From positions 6,532,001 through 6,596,000 of the forward strand of contig CM049403.1 in assembly GCA_026929865.2 (NCBI GenBank): a stretch of 64,000 bases of DNA, written 5' to 3'. The notes below the pieces were generated by a model. That model did no database searches. It saw only the letters and a program-made list of their open reading frames with translations, and was not told where the DNA came from. Position numbers and translations under genes: made by a program. This document shows positions 29,418 through 41,957 of the stretch, piece by piece (within the stretch, counting starts at the first letter, position 1; each line of letters opens with the position of its first letter). This DNA comes from Hyperoplus lanceolatus. Lineage: Eukaryota > Chordata > Actinopteri > Uranoscopiformes > Ammodytidae.

Positions 29418-30906
29418 ATACTAAAGTGTCAAGTAATGACTTACATGCATTTAGACGTATTCCCTGCGGACCGTCTGGGGTGGCTGTGCAGAGCGCTAAA
29501 CACTAGGGCAGCTGGTCGCGATGCACTTGTTCAAATTTCCGGGATTCCTTACGTAGAGAATCCGGATTTTTTCATGTATGGTAATGCTGCAACGTGCTCA
29601 GGCACGATCCGGTCATGCACCCACCTGCCTGCTCAAATCTGCCCGTGCGCTGCTGAAAGTGTTCCGGAAGGAAGGTAACCAATCACAAAGGAGTGGGGTT
29701 TGCAGGAGGGGGCGAGGGGGCGGAGAAGCACATAGCGGAGTGTGGACAGAGAATGCTGAAATTGCTGAGATGAGAGGAAGAGCTTCCGAAAATCTACATG
29801 GTTTTTTGTGCTGTGATTCGTGTCAGGTTGCTCTATAGGAGTCATTAATGAGAAATTAAGACCAGAAAACTAGTACAATAGATCTTTAAAATACTAACTC
29901 AGCCTTTGCTCTCTGAATACAACTATAGTACATTTTCACAGTTTCAAATGCTTATTAATAAACAATGAAATCACCAACTCAGTCCAGCCAATCTCTTACA
30001 TTGTTACACCATTACTTTCTGGTAGGCAGCTGCAAATGATAAATGGACCCCACTTATATAGTACTTTTCCCTGGTTTTTCACAGACCCAAAGCTCTTTTT
30101 GTACACATTCACCCAATCACACACACATTCATACACCGATAGCAGCCACCAAGCAGGGTGCAAGCTTACTATCAGGAGCAATTTAGTTTTTTCAGTGTCT
30201 TGCCCAGGGCCACTTCGACATGTGGAGGGGAGACAGGGGATGGACCCACCGACCCTGAAAGCCAGTGGACGACCGCCCTACCTGCTTTGCCACAGCCTTG
30301 CAAAGAAAAATCTAATGTTTCAATTAACATTTAAAGCTGAAGAATTGACAGATTGCTGCAAAAAACATTTATTATTGGTCATATTTACAGACGCAGATGA
30401 CTCACAGTCAGACATTACTTTATTTTCTAGGACTCCTAGTGCTACATGCCGTATAAAGGTGAAATTATTCACAGAATAAATTCTACTCGTACAATGAAAT
30501 GTTATCAAAGTGCTCTATCTCAGAGGAAACACACTGTAAGTTGCGTTATTACTCTACCATTTCAACCACTAGGGGCAGCCAAACCTCTGCCAAACGCACA
30601 GCAAAATGGGGAGTCTTGCAGTTTGTGGAAAGATCCTTAGGCTAAAAAAACATGACAGTGGGAGATTTTATACATTCACATTAAATGTGTGTCATAATGT
30701 TACCATCGACAATCTAGCAGAGGAAAGCAGAAGAAGTGTGGAAAGTCTGTTTTTTCTGTGAAGGGAGACAGGTGTTCATCATTGAAGGCTCTGTGCAAAA
30801 AAAATTGTAAACATAATCCAAAGCAGGTGGGAGGTGCTTTAGTAGTGGATTGCTGGTGTTAGAGCGCTGGTCAGCCCGCTTCCTCACAATCCAGTGAATT
30901 TGTCTT
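29418..30906. other. Intergenic region downstream of bok
   Basis: Holds an interspersed repeat at about 30010-30300. Its segments (AAATGGACCCCACTTATATAG, the CACATTCACCCAATCACAC-like part, and TGTCTTGCCCAGGGCCAC) are familiar from fish LINE-tail/SINE-like repeats. Candidate bok poly(A) signals read on the minus strand lie at 30419-30424 and 30368-30373. The rest of the bok 3' UTR probably occupies about 30425-30906. No other gene is seen. Confidence 0.45.
30419..30424 (-). promoter_or_regulatory. Candidate bok poly(A) signal
   Basis: AATAAA on the minus strand, about 485 bases beyond the bok stop codon. A second hexamer lies at 30368-30373. Which is used cannot be told from sequence. Confidence 0.4.
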
Positions 30907-33900
30907 TCACTTCTCCCTGAGGAGATACATCACATTGGCCTTCACGTAGTGTCCGAAGGCGCAGACTGCACCAACCAGCCAGTGAGAATGGAAGCTGGGG
31001 TCATTGTTCACCACACATTTAGTCACATCCACCTGGAACAGCAGAGAGGACATTCAAATCATACAAGAGCCACAGAGCAGCTCGCAAAATGAAGTCTGAC
31101 TCTAAAATGCAACAACACACACAAAGTACATTGGAAGCAAATATGCAACAAAGAGAGCTCTTAAATCCCACATGTGTTCTTGATTTGTAAATATTCCGGG
31201 AATGCGCTGTCAGAAGATATTCAACTTGCCCACAGATATGGTATTTCAGAGCCAAAGCCCACATTGTAATCTCAGCAATGTGTATTTCAATATTAAAAAG
31301 GTGGAGTCAGCGGTTGTAGAGAATGGTCTTTGTCAATATAAACTGGTATGCAATTGTAAAGAAAGGAAATGTAAAAAAAACAGGGGCAACCATAGCTAGC
31401 AACATGCCCGTTTACAGAGCTTAGGCTGTGTATAAACACCAGGTGGATCGTGAGGAGATACTGGTTTTGTTCAAAAAGGGATTTTGTCATAAAGCATTCT
31501 TCAGAATCGCTGATCCCACCTTCGAGTTATGTAAGAAGATTCAAGATGGTTTTATTGTTAAATGCACAACAATTACAGAGCAGTCGCTGGCAATGAAATT
31601 CTTTAGTCTTGGGCTCCTCCAACAGTGCAATAAAGAAAGTGTATAAGTATAAAAGAAACACAAGTGGGAAGCTGAGACTTAAATAATAAAAAAACACAAC
31701 AACAATAATCTAACTTGTACACTAGACACAAAAATACCACTGAGAGCCCAGATGAGTGCCAGTCCCCAGACTAAAGACTTGTTCTTTTTCTGCTTCTCCT
31801 TTATGTCACAAAACGTTATTTAGTTTCCCTAGACGCTGACATCATGTCCGTGCATAGAGACATAACAGTGGAGAGTTAAAGACTCCGACTGGGGAGAACA
31901 GCTCCCTCATTTGTGCTTGTGAGGTCGGTTATACAATGCAGCGCTCTCCGTTTTGTCACACTCCACTTATCTTGAAAACAAACGGACTTGGTTAGCTGTA
32001 CGTGTCTCTGAGCACATGGGCGTTCATCTGTCCACTTGTTGTTATGCTCTTTTGCAGCAGAGCGGAGGCACGTTGCCAGGCCTCGTTTCAGCAAGTATTT
32101 TGTCAGACAGGCTTGTCCCATTAACGGGATTCTACATGGAGGATATACCTTCCGTTCTGTCTGAAGAAGGGTTTCTAGATTATGTCTAGCTGTTCACTTT
32201 TGTAAAACAAAAAGAAAATTCTAGTTAAATTCAAATAGAGTCAGTATGTTGCTTCAGTTTGAATTGCAGTATTCTTATTCCAATTTAGAGGCATATCGGA
32301 GTTATCGTTATTGCTGCCTATAGGCAGGGCCGCCCATAAGGGGTAGAACGTGTGAAAGCTTTCTAGGGCCCAGCCACTTTGGGGGCCCATGGTCTTTGGA
32401 AGCCAAGAACCTACCTAGATAACCTTTATTTTTAGATATTTATGTCAATATCTATTCAAAGTTGGGTGTTTACACAGAGCCGCGGCTCCGCTTAAGGCCT
32501 TTTAAAAAGTAGTAGAAAAGCAGAAATGTTCAAAATGTTTCAGATTGAGCACAGCGGAGTGTAACTGTTTCACACATAACCCATCCTATAAACCTTTTGT
32601 GTGCCAAATAGTGACAATATTGGGTTTGATATTAAACAGTTTTGTCTGGATTATATTTCCTGAGTCGTTCCACATGTACCTGCTACTTGTGTCTGGGTGT
32701 GGTTGTGAAAAGTATTTGGAGCCCATGAAAAAACAGGTTGGGTACCTTTTCTAGTTCTTCTACATTCTTATAAACAGGACAGGCTAGTTACTCTGTCATT
32801 GTCCTGAGTCTACAAACAGGTTTAAATGATCTCTTCCCATGAAGTACATTTTTGTGATAAAGAATTTCCCTTTGGGGACTATAACTTCTAAAGGCTTTGA
32901 CATAAGTCTTCAGGTTGACACGGCCAGCCAGGTCTGAGCAGTTTTTCACAAACCTGGCCAATCGACCAACCAGCCGGGTCCTACCACAATGAAGCTGACG
33001 AGCAGCATCATCCTGTTTTAATTATTGCCGTAACCACCAAGGTCCTGCTTTCTGTATTGTTTCTAAAAATAAAACATAGACCTAAAAAGTTCTTAATGCA
33101 AAGAAAGACACAAGGCACAAAGAAGTTGGAAATAACTGAAGGAACAGATTTGCGTTCAAAAATCAAGAACTTTTTTGTAATGATTTCAGTAATGTTTTCA
33201 GTAATTTTGCAGTGATGAGAGCAGAATGAACTGAGCCTAAATGTTGCAACCAAACAAAGGCCAACTTTATAGTTTTGAGGGTAGGTTGGTTTGGTTATTC
33301 ATGTAGAGAACCGCCTTTTTTCATTTTTGTGTGAAGAATTTGTTGTTGATGTTAATTTTTAAGCGTTATTTATTTCAGCAATACCACCAAAAGATTTCAA
33401 ATGATTTATTGTCACGTGCAGAAATACAAAAAAAAGTGCAATATTTGGTGCAGCCAATTAGTGTAAATGTATCTTATACCAGAAACTAGTAGCATAGAAA
33501 ACGTGCAAATTGAGGAAAAAAAAAGCCTTTAGTTTGCTTTAGTGGATACTAAAGAAGATCATTGTCTGTGTGAACTGATTATTTTGTAGAGATCTGCTGA
33601 TCTGTTAAACAATTGTGTGAGTGGGAATCAAAATGAATTGGTATGCTGGGCAAGTGAGAAATGTGCTACTATTGTAAAATAATAAGCCCTTGCTCCCCCA
33701 ACTGTCCCTGCAAGTCCCTTGTTGATAAGATAGTTATTCTCTTTACAAATACATGTATGTGTTTATTGAGGGATGAGCGCACTCACACGCATCGATACGA
33801 TTAAAGCATGGGTAAGGGGGGGGGGCATTGACTGGAGGTTTTCAGGGGCCCAGCCAATTGTGTGGGCAGGCCTGCCTATAGATAATAATTAGGTTTTATT

Positions 33901-36665
33901 TTATATTTTTTGGGAGTTGGCATATATCTGACCTAGCATTTAAAGGTCACCTATTATGCAAAATGCACTTTTTTATGGTTTTTCATCATTAATATGGGTC
34001 CCCAGCTACAGACTCCCAAAGTATGAGAAAACAACCCTCTCTCTTTTTCTCCACCTTCACCTTTCTGAAAACCAGATTTCTCTCTTCTGTAAATTGTCTT
34101 TTCACATGTCCCACACAGATACCACACTTTGGAGAGGGTCCTCCTCGCACAGGGTCAGCCATAGTACAATGCCCCTGGAGCAGTTTGGGGTTAAGTGTCT
34201 TGCTCAACGACACAATGGAAGAGATGGTGGGCACAGTAAAGGTATTACCAGCCACCACTAGTTTCACAAGTAACACTCTCCTGTCGATGCAGGCAATCGA
34301 ACCAGCGACCCCATGGTTACTGGTCAGCCCCTCATCCTCTTCTAGGTGATCTTACCACCCAGAAGCCACGCTGGCAGTTAGATTCAAACAGGTTGTTTTA
34401 GATCAATTTTTGTAAGGTGGGGCTTAAAGAGACAGGCTCTTAAATGGTACAGTGAATTATATTAAAGGGGTTTTGGACATTACACCATGAAAACAGTTTC
34501 ATCTTCTTATTTACTGTAATATATTATTTATCATATCAAAAATGATTCATGTAGGCGGATAACAAAAAAGTAAGGGCAGTTATAACAAATACTGAACCAT
34601 AAAAAGAAATGATCATTTCAAGCTCAATATAATATGCTGAGACTTTGTAAAACATGTGGTTGGGTTGATTGATTATACAGTGAGCTTGTCATACACACTG
34701 TCTTCAGTTTGGCGAAGGAAACTAGAGGCCGTCAGCATAAACCCACACAACAACAAATGATCAGGTAAAAAAAACTGTTTCTCTTACCCAGCCTCCTCTC
34801 CTTTTCAACCAGGAGGTCAGGCTCTTACGGACAAACTCCCCCATGCAGTCCACAATGGTGTGGACCATAGCTGGATGACCGTGGCGCACACAGTCCACTG
34901 CCAAGGCTCCAGCCACCGCGTACAGAGACACCACCTTTCCCCACGTCACACCTCACAGGAGACACACAAGATGTGGGACTGTTAGAACAAGATCAAGTAC
35001 ATCCTTAACTCAGAGTCATCAACGTCCATGCTGACTGATGTGTATGAACACATTGCCAAATCGTGCAAAAGCTAAATGTTTGGCAAACAAATGATCATGT
35101 AATGATCTCTGACAGGTTCTTGGAACGTAGTAAAGCAAAGTAGTGGAGTGACTTTTTTTTCTTGAGTTGGAGTCTGTCTGGAGTTACTCTCTTTAAAGAT
35201 GGATAAAGTATTTAGAAAAACCTCGGCAGTGGCCAGGCATTATGTCCTGCACAAAGTCCAAACCCCAAACAGAAGGATAGTCACACTGGCAGGTAGTAAT
35301 GCCTTGTGAGTAGATCATTTTTCAGACTAAATTCACACACTTTGACTTAAGCTGCACACACAGTGCGGACAGGCAGCAGATCGTGAGGAGTTATTCACTG
35401 TTTTTAACAAAAATTGATTTTGACAACAAGCGTTCTGCAGAGGAGCTGACTCCAACCCTAACTGGGAGATCTGGTATTCACACAATGGTGCTCCATATTG
35501 TTTGCACATTAACTTATGCTGAAGGTAGACGATGTCCACTGACTTTTTTTTAAAGATTCAGTTTTCCTAACTGAGGTCATACAATAAAATGTCAGTAATG
35601 GGAGTTAAATAATCTTAAATCAGTGGTTATTCTTAAGAGGCTGCTCCAGTAAACAAGATACAACAAGTCCATCTGCAAATCAGTCTGAACTAAATCTAGT
35701 TTCCTACAGCTGATAGCTTGTGAGTGACACATTATAAACACAACAGTAGTAATACAAACAAAAAATAAATTGGAGAAAAAAACTGGGAAAAAAGCATTTC
35801 ATGATCCTTCAGTGTAGCTATAGTTTATCTGTGTAGAAGCAGCTTGTCATTTTTGGCTGAGCTCATCCACTTTAAACTTGTGGTCACTATCTGCTGCTGC
35901 ACATAACTTCCTTTTAGCACAGTGACACATCTAGACGGTCTGTTTCCACATAAAAGGAGTACGTTTTTTGTAAGTTGACTACCTGAAAAACAAAACTAAA
36001 GCCTGTTGTCCTAATGTAAATCCCTCAATAAACCCAAACATTTATATTCCTAACCCTTAGAGCATGTTGGATTAAAGTTTTTATTTTTTTTTACTTGTTT
36101 ACAACAGTCAGGTATACACTGAAGAAAAGCCTAATCTGATTTAGACTGATAATTGCCTTTGCAGCAGATTGCTTTGTCACATTCCTCAGGGAATGAACCA
36201 GCTGAAGGCTGATGATAACTCCCTGGGTGGGGTCCAGACTGTCTGTAACAATAACTCGCTCTGGCAAAAAGTTCACCTAATATGGACTGAATGTTTTTCC
36301 CTACGGTTCCTTTTCCAGCAGAGGCACAATAACCCAACCAAAATGTCTGGGACTAGCAGGAGAGACCATGGGATCACCCAGCATGAATAGACTGTAGGCC
36401 TACATGAAGGGAAAAAACGGTACTCTAGTAATTTGAAGAAAAAGCAGAAGCATGACTTCTCCAAACTTTCATTGTCTTTATTGTATTTGTCTCACACCGT
36501 GAGGTTCCTCCTTCCCACTGACAACAAAAGCAACCACTTCCCTAAAAGGACAGACGCTCTGACTGTCATTCCTTCTTTATTCCCAAGTTAAACTTTGTGA
36601 AGCTCAGAGATAAACCTTGTAAAAAAGAAAAACACTCAAGTTGGTTTCAATAAGGCAGGTCTGCA

Positions 36666-36735
<70 letters not shown>

Positions 36736-39700
36736 TACCTGTGGAGAAAATGTCCGCAGCCACAGCGAGGAAAGCATCGGACACAATGCTCTCTGATGCC
36801 ACTGTGATGTTGAGCTGTCTCGCTACGTTGCGATAAAGGTTGGGCCGGAGATACTCCAATTCATCACCTGACCCAAACAGAAAGGGACTCAGTCAAAAGG
36901 ATGTTCTATTGACTGAATGTATATCTCACTTTTGAGCTATGCACTCATTCAGTTGAAGCAAGTCTGTGTGACTTTTGAAAGAAGCAATCAAGAACATAAC
37001 CAAAGTAAAAAGTAAAAGGAAGACATTTTTCAATTCTCATATGCCGTGACCTCACTTCAAAAACATACCTTTAACGTTTCACTCCAAGGATGTAGTAGCC
37101 TAATGGCAGAGACTTCATATCCTATAGCTGTCAGTCACTCCCCTAACTGGATTGGATTGACCAGAAGACTTTACTTTATTCTCGACATTTCAACTTTTTA
37201 TTATTACAAAAATCTTCCTCCTCTCAATTTCTTCTCCTTACCTTGGCCCCAATACTTTTCCTTACAATCATTTTCTTACAAATGAACAAAGACTCTGTTA
37301 CTGAGAGTCTGAGCGCACCCTTGTTCGATTGAGTATCCTCATTGTTTTTAGCTATAACATCTCACGGTGGCTACATAGAGCGGTTGAGGTATTTGGATTC
37401 AAATCTCTATCCCAACTGCTATTTTCTCCCCAAATTCTCCACCCCAGCTTTAAGTGCACTTTGATTAATAAGCTCACCTAAACTTCCTGCCGTCTCAGCT
37501 GGTTGCCTGGTAACCGGCCAAGAATCTGTCAGGTAGGCCTACATCATTGTTTTCACACTTCACCTTTTTGTAGGTATTATTAAACAAACGAGACATAGCA
37601 ATTTTATTATTGTGCACTTTAGTGGTGTTGAAAGATGGATTCTGTTCAAAGCTAGCTGCTTCCCCGTTTCCAGTATTTGCGCTAAGCTAAGCTAACTGGC
37701 CGCTGGCTCCAGGTGCTTATTTACTGTAAAGATATAGAAGTGATGTCCATCCTCTCATCCAACTGTCATCAGGGAAGCAAATATATCAACATGTCAAAGT
37801 ATTCCTTTATGATCTGACTTCACCTTTAAAAGACTAGTAGTAGAAGTAATTGACGTAGGCTAATCTCTCTGTCTGGGCTCACAGATTTGCTCTCTGGAAA
37901 GTGCTCCCTGACATTTCCATTACACCTGAGCCCAACATTTTTCTTTTTCTAAACATAGTCATTAAGTTATTTAAGTTTCCAGTGAATTGCATGGCTATCT
38001 AAGCTGGAGGTGGGCTGATAATAACCACAAATGGTGAAGTGAAAGCTCAGACTGGAGGAGCCATCTGTGGCATATCTGTTTTCATACTGGGCAAACATCC
38101 AGCCAGTCAACTATGACTTCTTTTTAACTGTGTTTCCTCATGTGCTGGGGATTCCCTGGAACCACTTCAAGGAAATAAAAGCCAATCCCACAACGCAACA
38201 CATTTCTGAATGCTGAGATGTAGCCTATTGTCAGAGAGGACTATGGCAAGGGTTATAGAGAGGTCATGAGTTTAGGCTACTAAAATTACATTCTGTTAAA
38301 AAAAAATATATATAGGGGAAGGTGGGGTGATTTGTGCGTTTTGGAAGTTGCAAAACCCCTTGTTTCTAGAAAACCGTGGAAGAAATTGGAAATGTGACCA
38401 CATATTTAAGAAGAGCCATCCATTTTACTCATCCCGTAAAGAAGGGAGACACAAGGAATAAGATATAAGCACATTTAAGCTCAAAAAACTGTGTTTTGCC
38501 TTTCAAAGTAAAATTTCCATGATCAAGGTTTTTTGATTATTGTGTCTGAACAATTATAGACACGTTTGAAAACATTTGACACATGTTTTAGTGCTTTGGT
38601 ATGCTACACTTTGAGTCTATATAGTTAGCACAATGTCAACCCTAAATTGCTGCATCATGCCTATTATCCAAAATTCTGGGGATGGGGTGATTTGTGCGCA
38701 AGGGCCTGGGTGAGTTATAAGTAAGTAAGTAAGTAAAATGTATTTATAAAAGCACATTTATGACAGTTTGCACTGTCCAAAGTGCTGTACATAGTGCATT
38801 CAGTAGGTAAACAATGAAGGTACAATAACAATAACCAAAATAAAAGACGTAAAGCCCATACATCCACATAAACACAGATAGTAGTGCAGAGGTAAGTAAG
38901 TAGTGCAGAGGTTAATGGGGAGGAAACACCAGGGTGTACATATGGGTTTTGAGCCTTGATTTAAAGGCAGAAATGTAGGGGGGAATCACATTTGTCAGGT
39001 GGCAGTTGGTTCCACAAGCACGGAGCAACTAGTGCAAAGTACATTTCTGAGAGTTGTGCCAGTGGCATGGCTGTATACGCTGGTCACCAAAAGAAAGTGA
39101 TTGTCTACAGTAGCTCAGAAGAGAGTGACATCTCAATTCCACTTAACGACACCACTGATGAGAGTTCAGATGGCCAGAAAGATGATGATGGTGACTTTGT
39201 CATTGTGACACAATGACGCACAAATCACCCCACTACGTGGGGTGATTTGTGCGACAAGACAACTTTTTTTCCGAAAGCTATATTTCTTAAACAGTTTATT
39301 CCAGATCCAAAGTTTTTATTGCCAGGGATGCACAACATCCTGAAATATATGTACATATTTGAGTTGGAGACATAACTGTCAAGGCCTCACTTTAAAATCA
39401 CTTTGAGTAAAAAGTTGCACAAATCACCCCACCTTCCCCTATATATTTTTCAATCTGTTAATTTGGACGTTTTTCAGTTTAAATTATTGCATCGTTGTGT
39501 GATGAGTAAAGATATTATACTAAAAAAACTATTGTAGGCTATGTCCCATGACTTTTCCAAATTGGGATGTAAAAGCTTATGATCCACCAGTCTTCTTTTT
39601 ATTGATAACATCTTCAGCACGCACACTTAGTCCAAAATCGGTCTGTTTATTTATTTATATTGAATTCCACAGTGTGTAACCTTAAACCATTTATTTAAAT

Positions 39701-40277
39701 CACTAAATATAAACTGCAGTTCAGGTCCTGAAAACATACCAATGACACAACCTCTGTGTCCTCCATGGGAGCTGTGCCAAATAAATAAACTCCATCCATC
39801 ATTTATTTAGGCCTACCCGGCTGTGGGAATATTATAGGAAGGCTATTTCAAGATCTAAGCCTTTGAGCATTTTGACTTTTATGCACCTATTATTCTTCAT
39901 ATGTCCATCCATGGTTTTCAAATATTCTCTCTTTTATTGATCTTTCTTTTTCTTTATCTTATAAGCCTATTTACGTTGTAAAACACCTTGAATTTGCTAG
40001 GCTATAAGCTATATACCACTAAAAAAACTTGTCTGATGGGATTGATTGCCAATAATAACTTACCCAGCCATAGAAGAACCGTCGAGATCTCCCCCAGAGT
40101 CCCACCTGACGCAGCCAGCCCGTGCTCGGGCTTGGACCAGCCGATCCCGGATCGGTTGAGCCTGGAGTGGATGTAGTCCCTGCACAGCGCCTTGGCCTGA
40201 GACACCAGCTCCTTGTCGTTGGGCGAGCGGTCAAACACTTCAGACGCGAACACAGAGGAGCGACGCAACATCTCCAT
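30907..40277 (-). CDS. bok: Bcl-2-related ovarian killer BOK (4 exons, complete)
   Basis: Pro-apoptotic multi-domain BCL-2 family protein acting at ER/mitochondrial membranes. Coding exons 5' to 3' on the minus strand: 40277-40064, 36867-36739, 34951-34788, 31032-30907. They total 633 nt (210 aa; human 212). The N-terminus MEMLRRSSVFASEVFDRSP is diagnostic. The BH3-like helix (VSQAKALCRDYIHSRL) is followed by DELEYLRPNLYRNVARQL, the BH1 segment TWGKVVSLYAVAG, the BH2 segment RRGGW/VDVTKCV and a hydrophobic C-terminal anchor WLVGAVCAFGHYVKANVMYLL ending in REK. A frame upstream of this ATG has only GTG, so M at 40275-40277 is taken as the start. Intron 1 begins GTAAGT. Intron 2 begins GTAGAC followed directly by a CA microsatellite. 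Intron 3 holds a hAT-like element. Confidence 0.95.
31297..31522. repeat. GTGGAGTCAGCG inverted-repeat element, copy D (bok intron 3)
   Basis: Starts AAGGTGGAGTCAGCGGTTGT and ends AGAATCGCTGATCCCACCTT, an inverted pair. The middle shares TTTACAGAGCTTAGGCTGTGTAT and GTGAGGAGATA with copies in dtymk and farp2 introns. It has no coding capacity and is MITE-like. Confidence 0.6.
32317..33882. mobile_element. hAT-like non-autonomous element, 8-bp target duplications
   Basis: The element runs from CAGGGCCGCCCA at 32325 to TGGGCAGGCCTG ending at 33874. The reverse complement of the right end is CAGGCCTGCCCA, so the termini match at 10 of 12 positions. Flanks are CCTATAGG (32317-32324) and CCTATAGA (33875-33882), an 8-bp duplication with one change. 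CAGGG-type ends and 8-bp duplications are hAT hallmarks. About 1.55 kb, no transposase, inside bok intron 3. Confidence 0.6.
33944..34365. repeat. Interspersed repeat block in bok intron 3
   Basis: Begins TTAAAGGTCACCTATTATGC, a common fish repeat start. It continues into a segment with GGGGTTAAGTGTCTTGCTCA, AATGGAAGAGATGG and CAATCGAACCAGCGACC, which resembles fish LINE2-tail or tRNA-derived SINE sequence. Family names cannot be fixed without a library. Confidence 0.4.
35351..35459. repeat. GTGGAGTCAGCG inverted-repeat element, copy E (partial)
   Basis: Right half only: AGATCGTGAGGAGTTATTCACTG, TTTTGACAACAAGCGTTCT and GAGCTGACTCCAACCCT match the right halves of copies A, C and F. It lies in bok intron 2. 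Confidence 0.5.
36668..36734. repeat. GT/CA microsatellite at bok exon 2 donor
   Basis: About 33 GT units on the plus strand. In bok transcript sense this is a CA repeat starting at about intron position +5, immediately after GTAGAC. Confidence 0.9.
38309..39445. mobile_element. TIR transposon with GGGGTGATTTGTGCG ends (bok intron 1)
   Basis: The left end TATATAGGGGAAGGTGGGG and the right end CCCCACCTTCCCCTATATA are perfect inverted repeats, and the match extends through GTGATTTGTGC, about 29 bp. The core GGGGTGATTTGTGCG also recurs internally at about 38684-38698, inverted at 39217-39231, and at 39239-39253. A small frame (38992-39216) encodes an acidic serine-rich tail (YSSSEESDISIPLND...DDDGDFVIVTQ), possibly the C-terminus of a decayed transposase. 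A SINE-like segment with (GTAA)n lies at about 38715-38990. The superfamily is not assigned. Confidence 0.6.
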
Positions 40278-41957
40278 GCCCCTGTCAGGACTGTCATCCG
40301 CCGACGACTGTGCACGTCTCACCTCCCCGCCTGCAGAGCCTCACACAGCGGACACTTCTCCCCTACTTACCGCCCTCTGTGCTGGATAGAAAGACCGCTG
40401 GAGATTACTCTGCATAACACACACGCGGGATTAGTGTGTGGACATCTTTTGATAGACTGGATGAAAGCTGTCCGACGCAAACTCAGCGGAGGTCCAATGG
40501 AGCAGAGAGTTATATAAACCCCCAAGCTGGAGAGAGAGAAAAGCAACATTTGAAGGCGAGGAAACGTTTGGCACTAGAACAAAAACAAGGTTATAGACTA
40601 AAGAATCCTTGAAGTTACAGTGAGCGCGCCCATGCTCGTTTATAATGAAGATATAGGACTATTAAATGACACTTACCCGTGTTTAAGAACAGGCTGCTAC
40701 GCCCCCACTACAGTGTCATTCTTAAGCGGGCTGCATTGTAACTTGCCACTGAGCAGAAAAGTGGTTTTGATGGCTGACTTTTAGAAACTGAGGACTTTCT
40801 GCCACTCCAGGCGTAAAATATGCGCTCCAGTAAATTATCTGACAGGCTCTCCTTCTAAGGGCACTTATTGTGTGCGGTCCAAAGGCGGAGATAAGCGGGC
40901 CAACACAAGTCCCACCCCTTCCCTTTCAAACGCACATGCACTCACACGCGCACGGACATTTACTCACGCGCAAGACATTACCCATTATTATCTCAACATG
41001 ACTGAATTATTTAAAGGTGTGTCTGCATGATCAAATAAGCAACTCATAACTATTATATGCAATTATCTTCCAACCATGAGGAAACCCCAGGGAAGCCTTA
41101 ATGCCTAAATAAAGCATTTATCTTTGTCTAAATCCCCCTAAAGGTGTGAGAGGTGCTTAGGGCCTAATGTTCAAGCACAGGCAGGGAAGCACACATTAGA
41201 AAATTGTAAGAAGGTGGAAATCCTTCCTGCAGTGATCGTGGACTCCCAAAAACACTGAATAGCGCTACATTGATTTCATGATTAGTTTTTTATTCCACGA
41301 TCCGAGCTGATCACCGTAATGACATAACTGGGGAAAATAGCTTGCGTAGATAAAAAAATAATAATAGCCTAATAATATGTTTACTAAGTGCTATAGTGCT
41401 GGCTCTAACTTATATGTCTCTGTCTGATGAACTTACACAGGTGTTGGTCTCATGACGCAGTATTTCTACACAGTTACTATAGAGCAGGTAGAAAACCAGG
41501 AGAAAGCTCACAGTCACATGGTATCTATCTGCCCACTCATTATGTGGTATTTTTAAAAAGGTGGAAAGTCCTTTGTTATGCAATTCTCTATTCTATCTAT
41601 AAGTGGACGTCATTGTGTCTCTGGTTGCGTGGGTTTACCCCATGTTGTTCTGAAGGTAACAGAGCGTGACAGCAGACGTTGAGCATGACAACAGACAACC
41701 TGTCCACTCCCTACCACAGAAGTGTCTCAACACATTTTCATGGGAGATGACTGAGCAATATTGTGACTCCTGGGGAAGCCACCACACCCAGTGATCATGC
41801 CGTCGGGACATGTCTGAGGAATGCCCTGCTTTGTTTACTCAACACACTGGCAGATCCTTGTTCATACTGTCGACAAGAAAGGCCTACTCTCTGAAAGTGG
41901 AAACTTGATCAGTAAAATAAGGCTTAGTGACACTTCCTTTCTCGTCATTACATTCAC
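40278..41957. other. bok upstream region
   Basis: No gene recognised. The first 700 bases upstream of bok are moderately CpG-rich and would hold its promoter and 5' UTR; no clear TATA box was identified. The remainder is AT-rich and plain. Confidence 0.4.

Noticed and set aside
29412-29838. Overlapping open frames of 86-88 codons
   Set aside because: Partly within and just past the 9-bp-duplication transposon, with no domain and no splice partner.
30036-30479. 147-codon open frame
   Set aside because: Lies in an interspersed fish repeat and the probable bok 3' UTR, with no protein similarity that I recognise.
40278-40322. N-terminal extension of bok (RRAQSSADDSPDRG)
   Set aside because: Opens only from GTG, not ATG. 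The ATG at 40275-40277 gives the MEMLRRSSVF start known for fish Bok.
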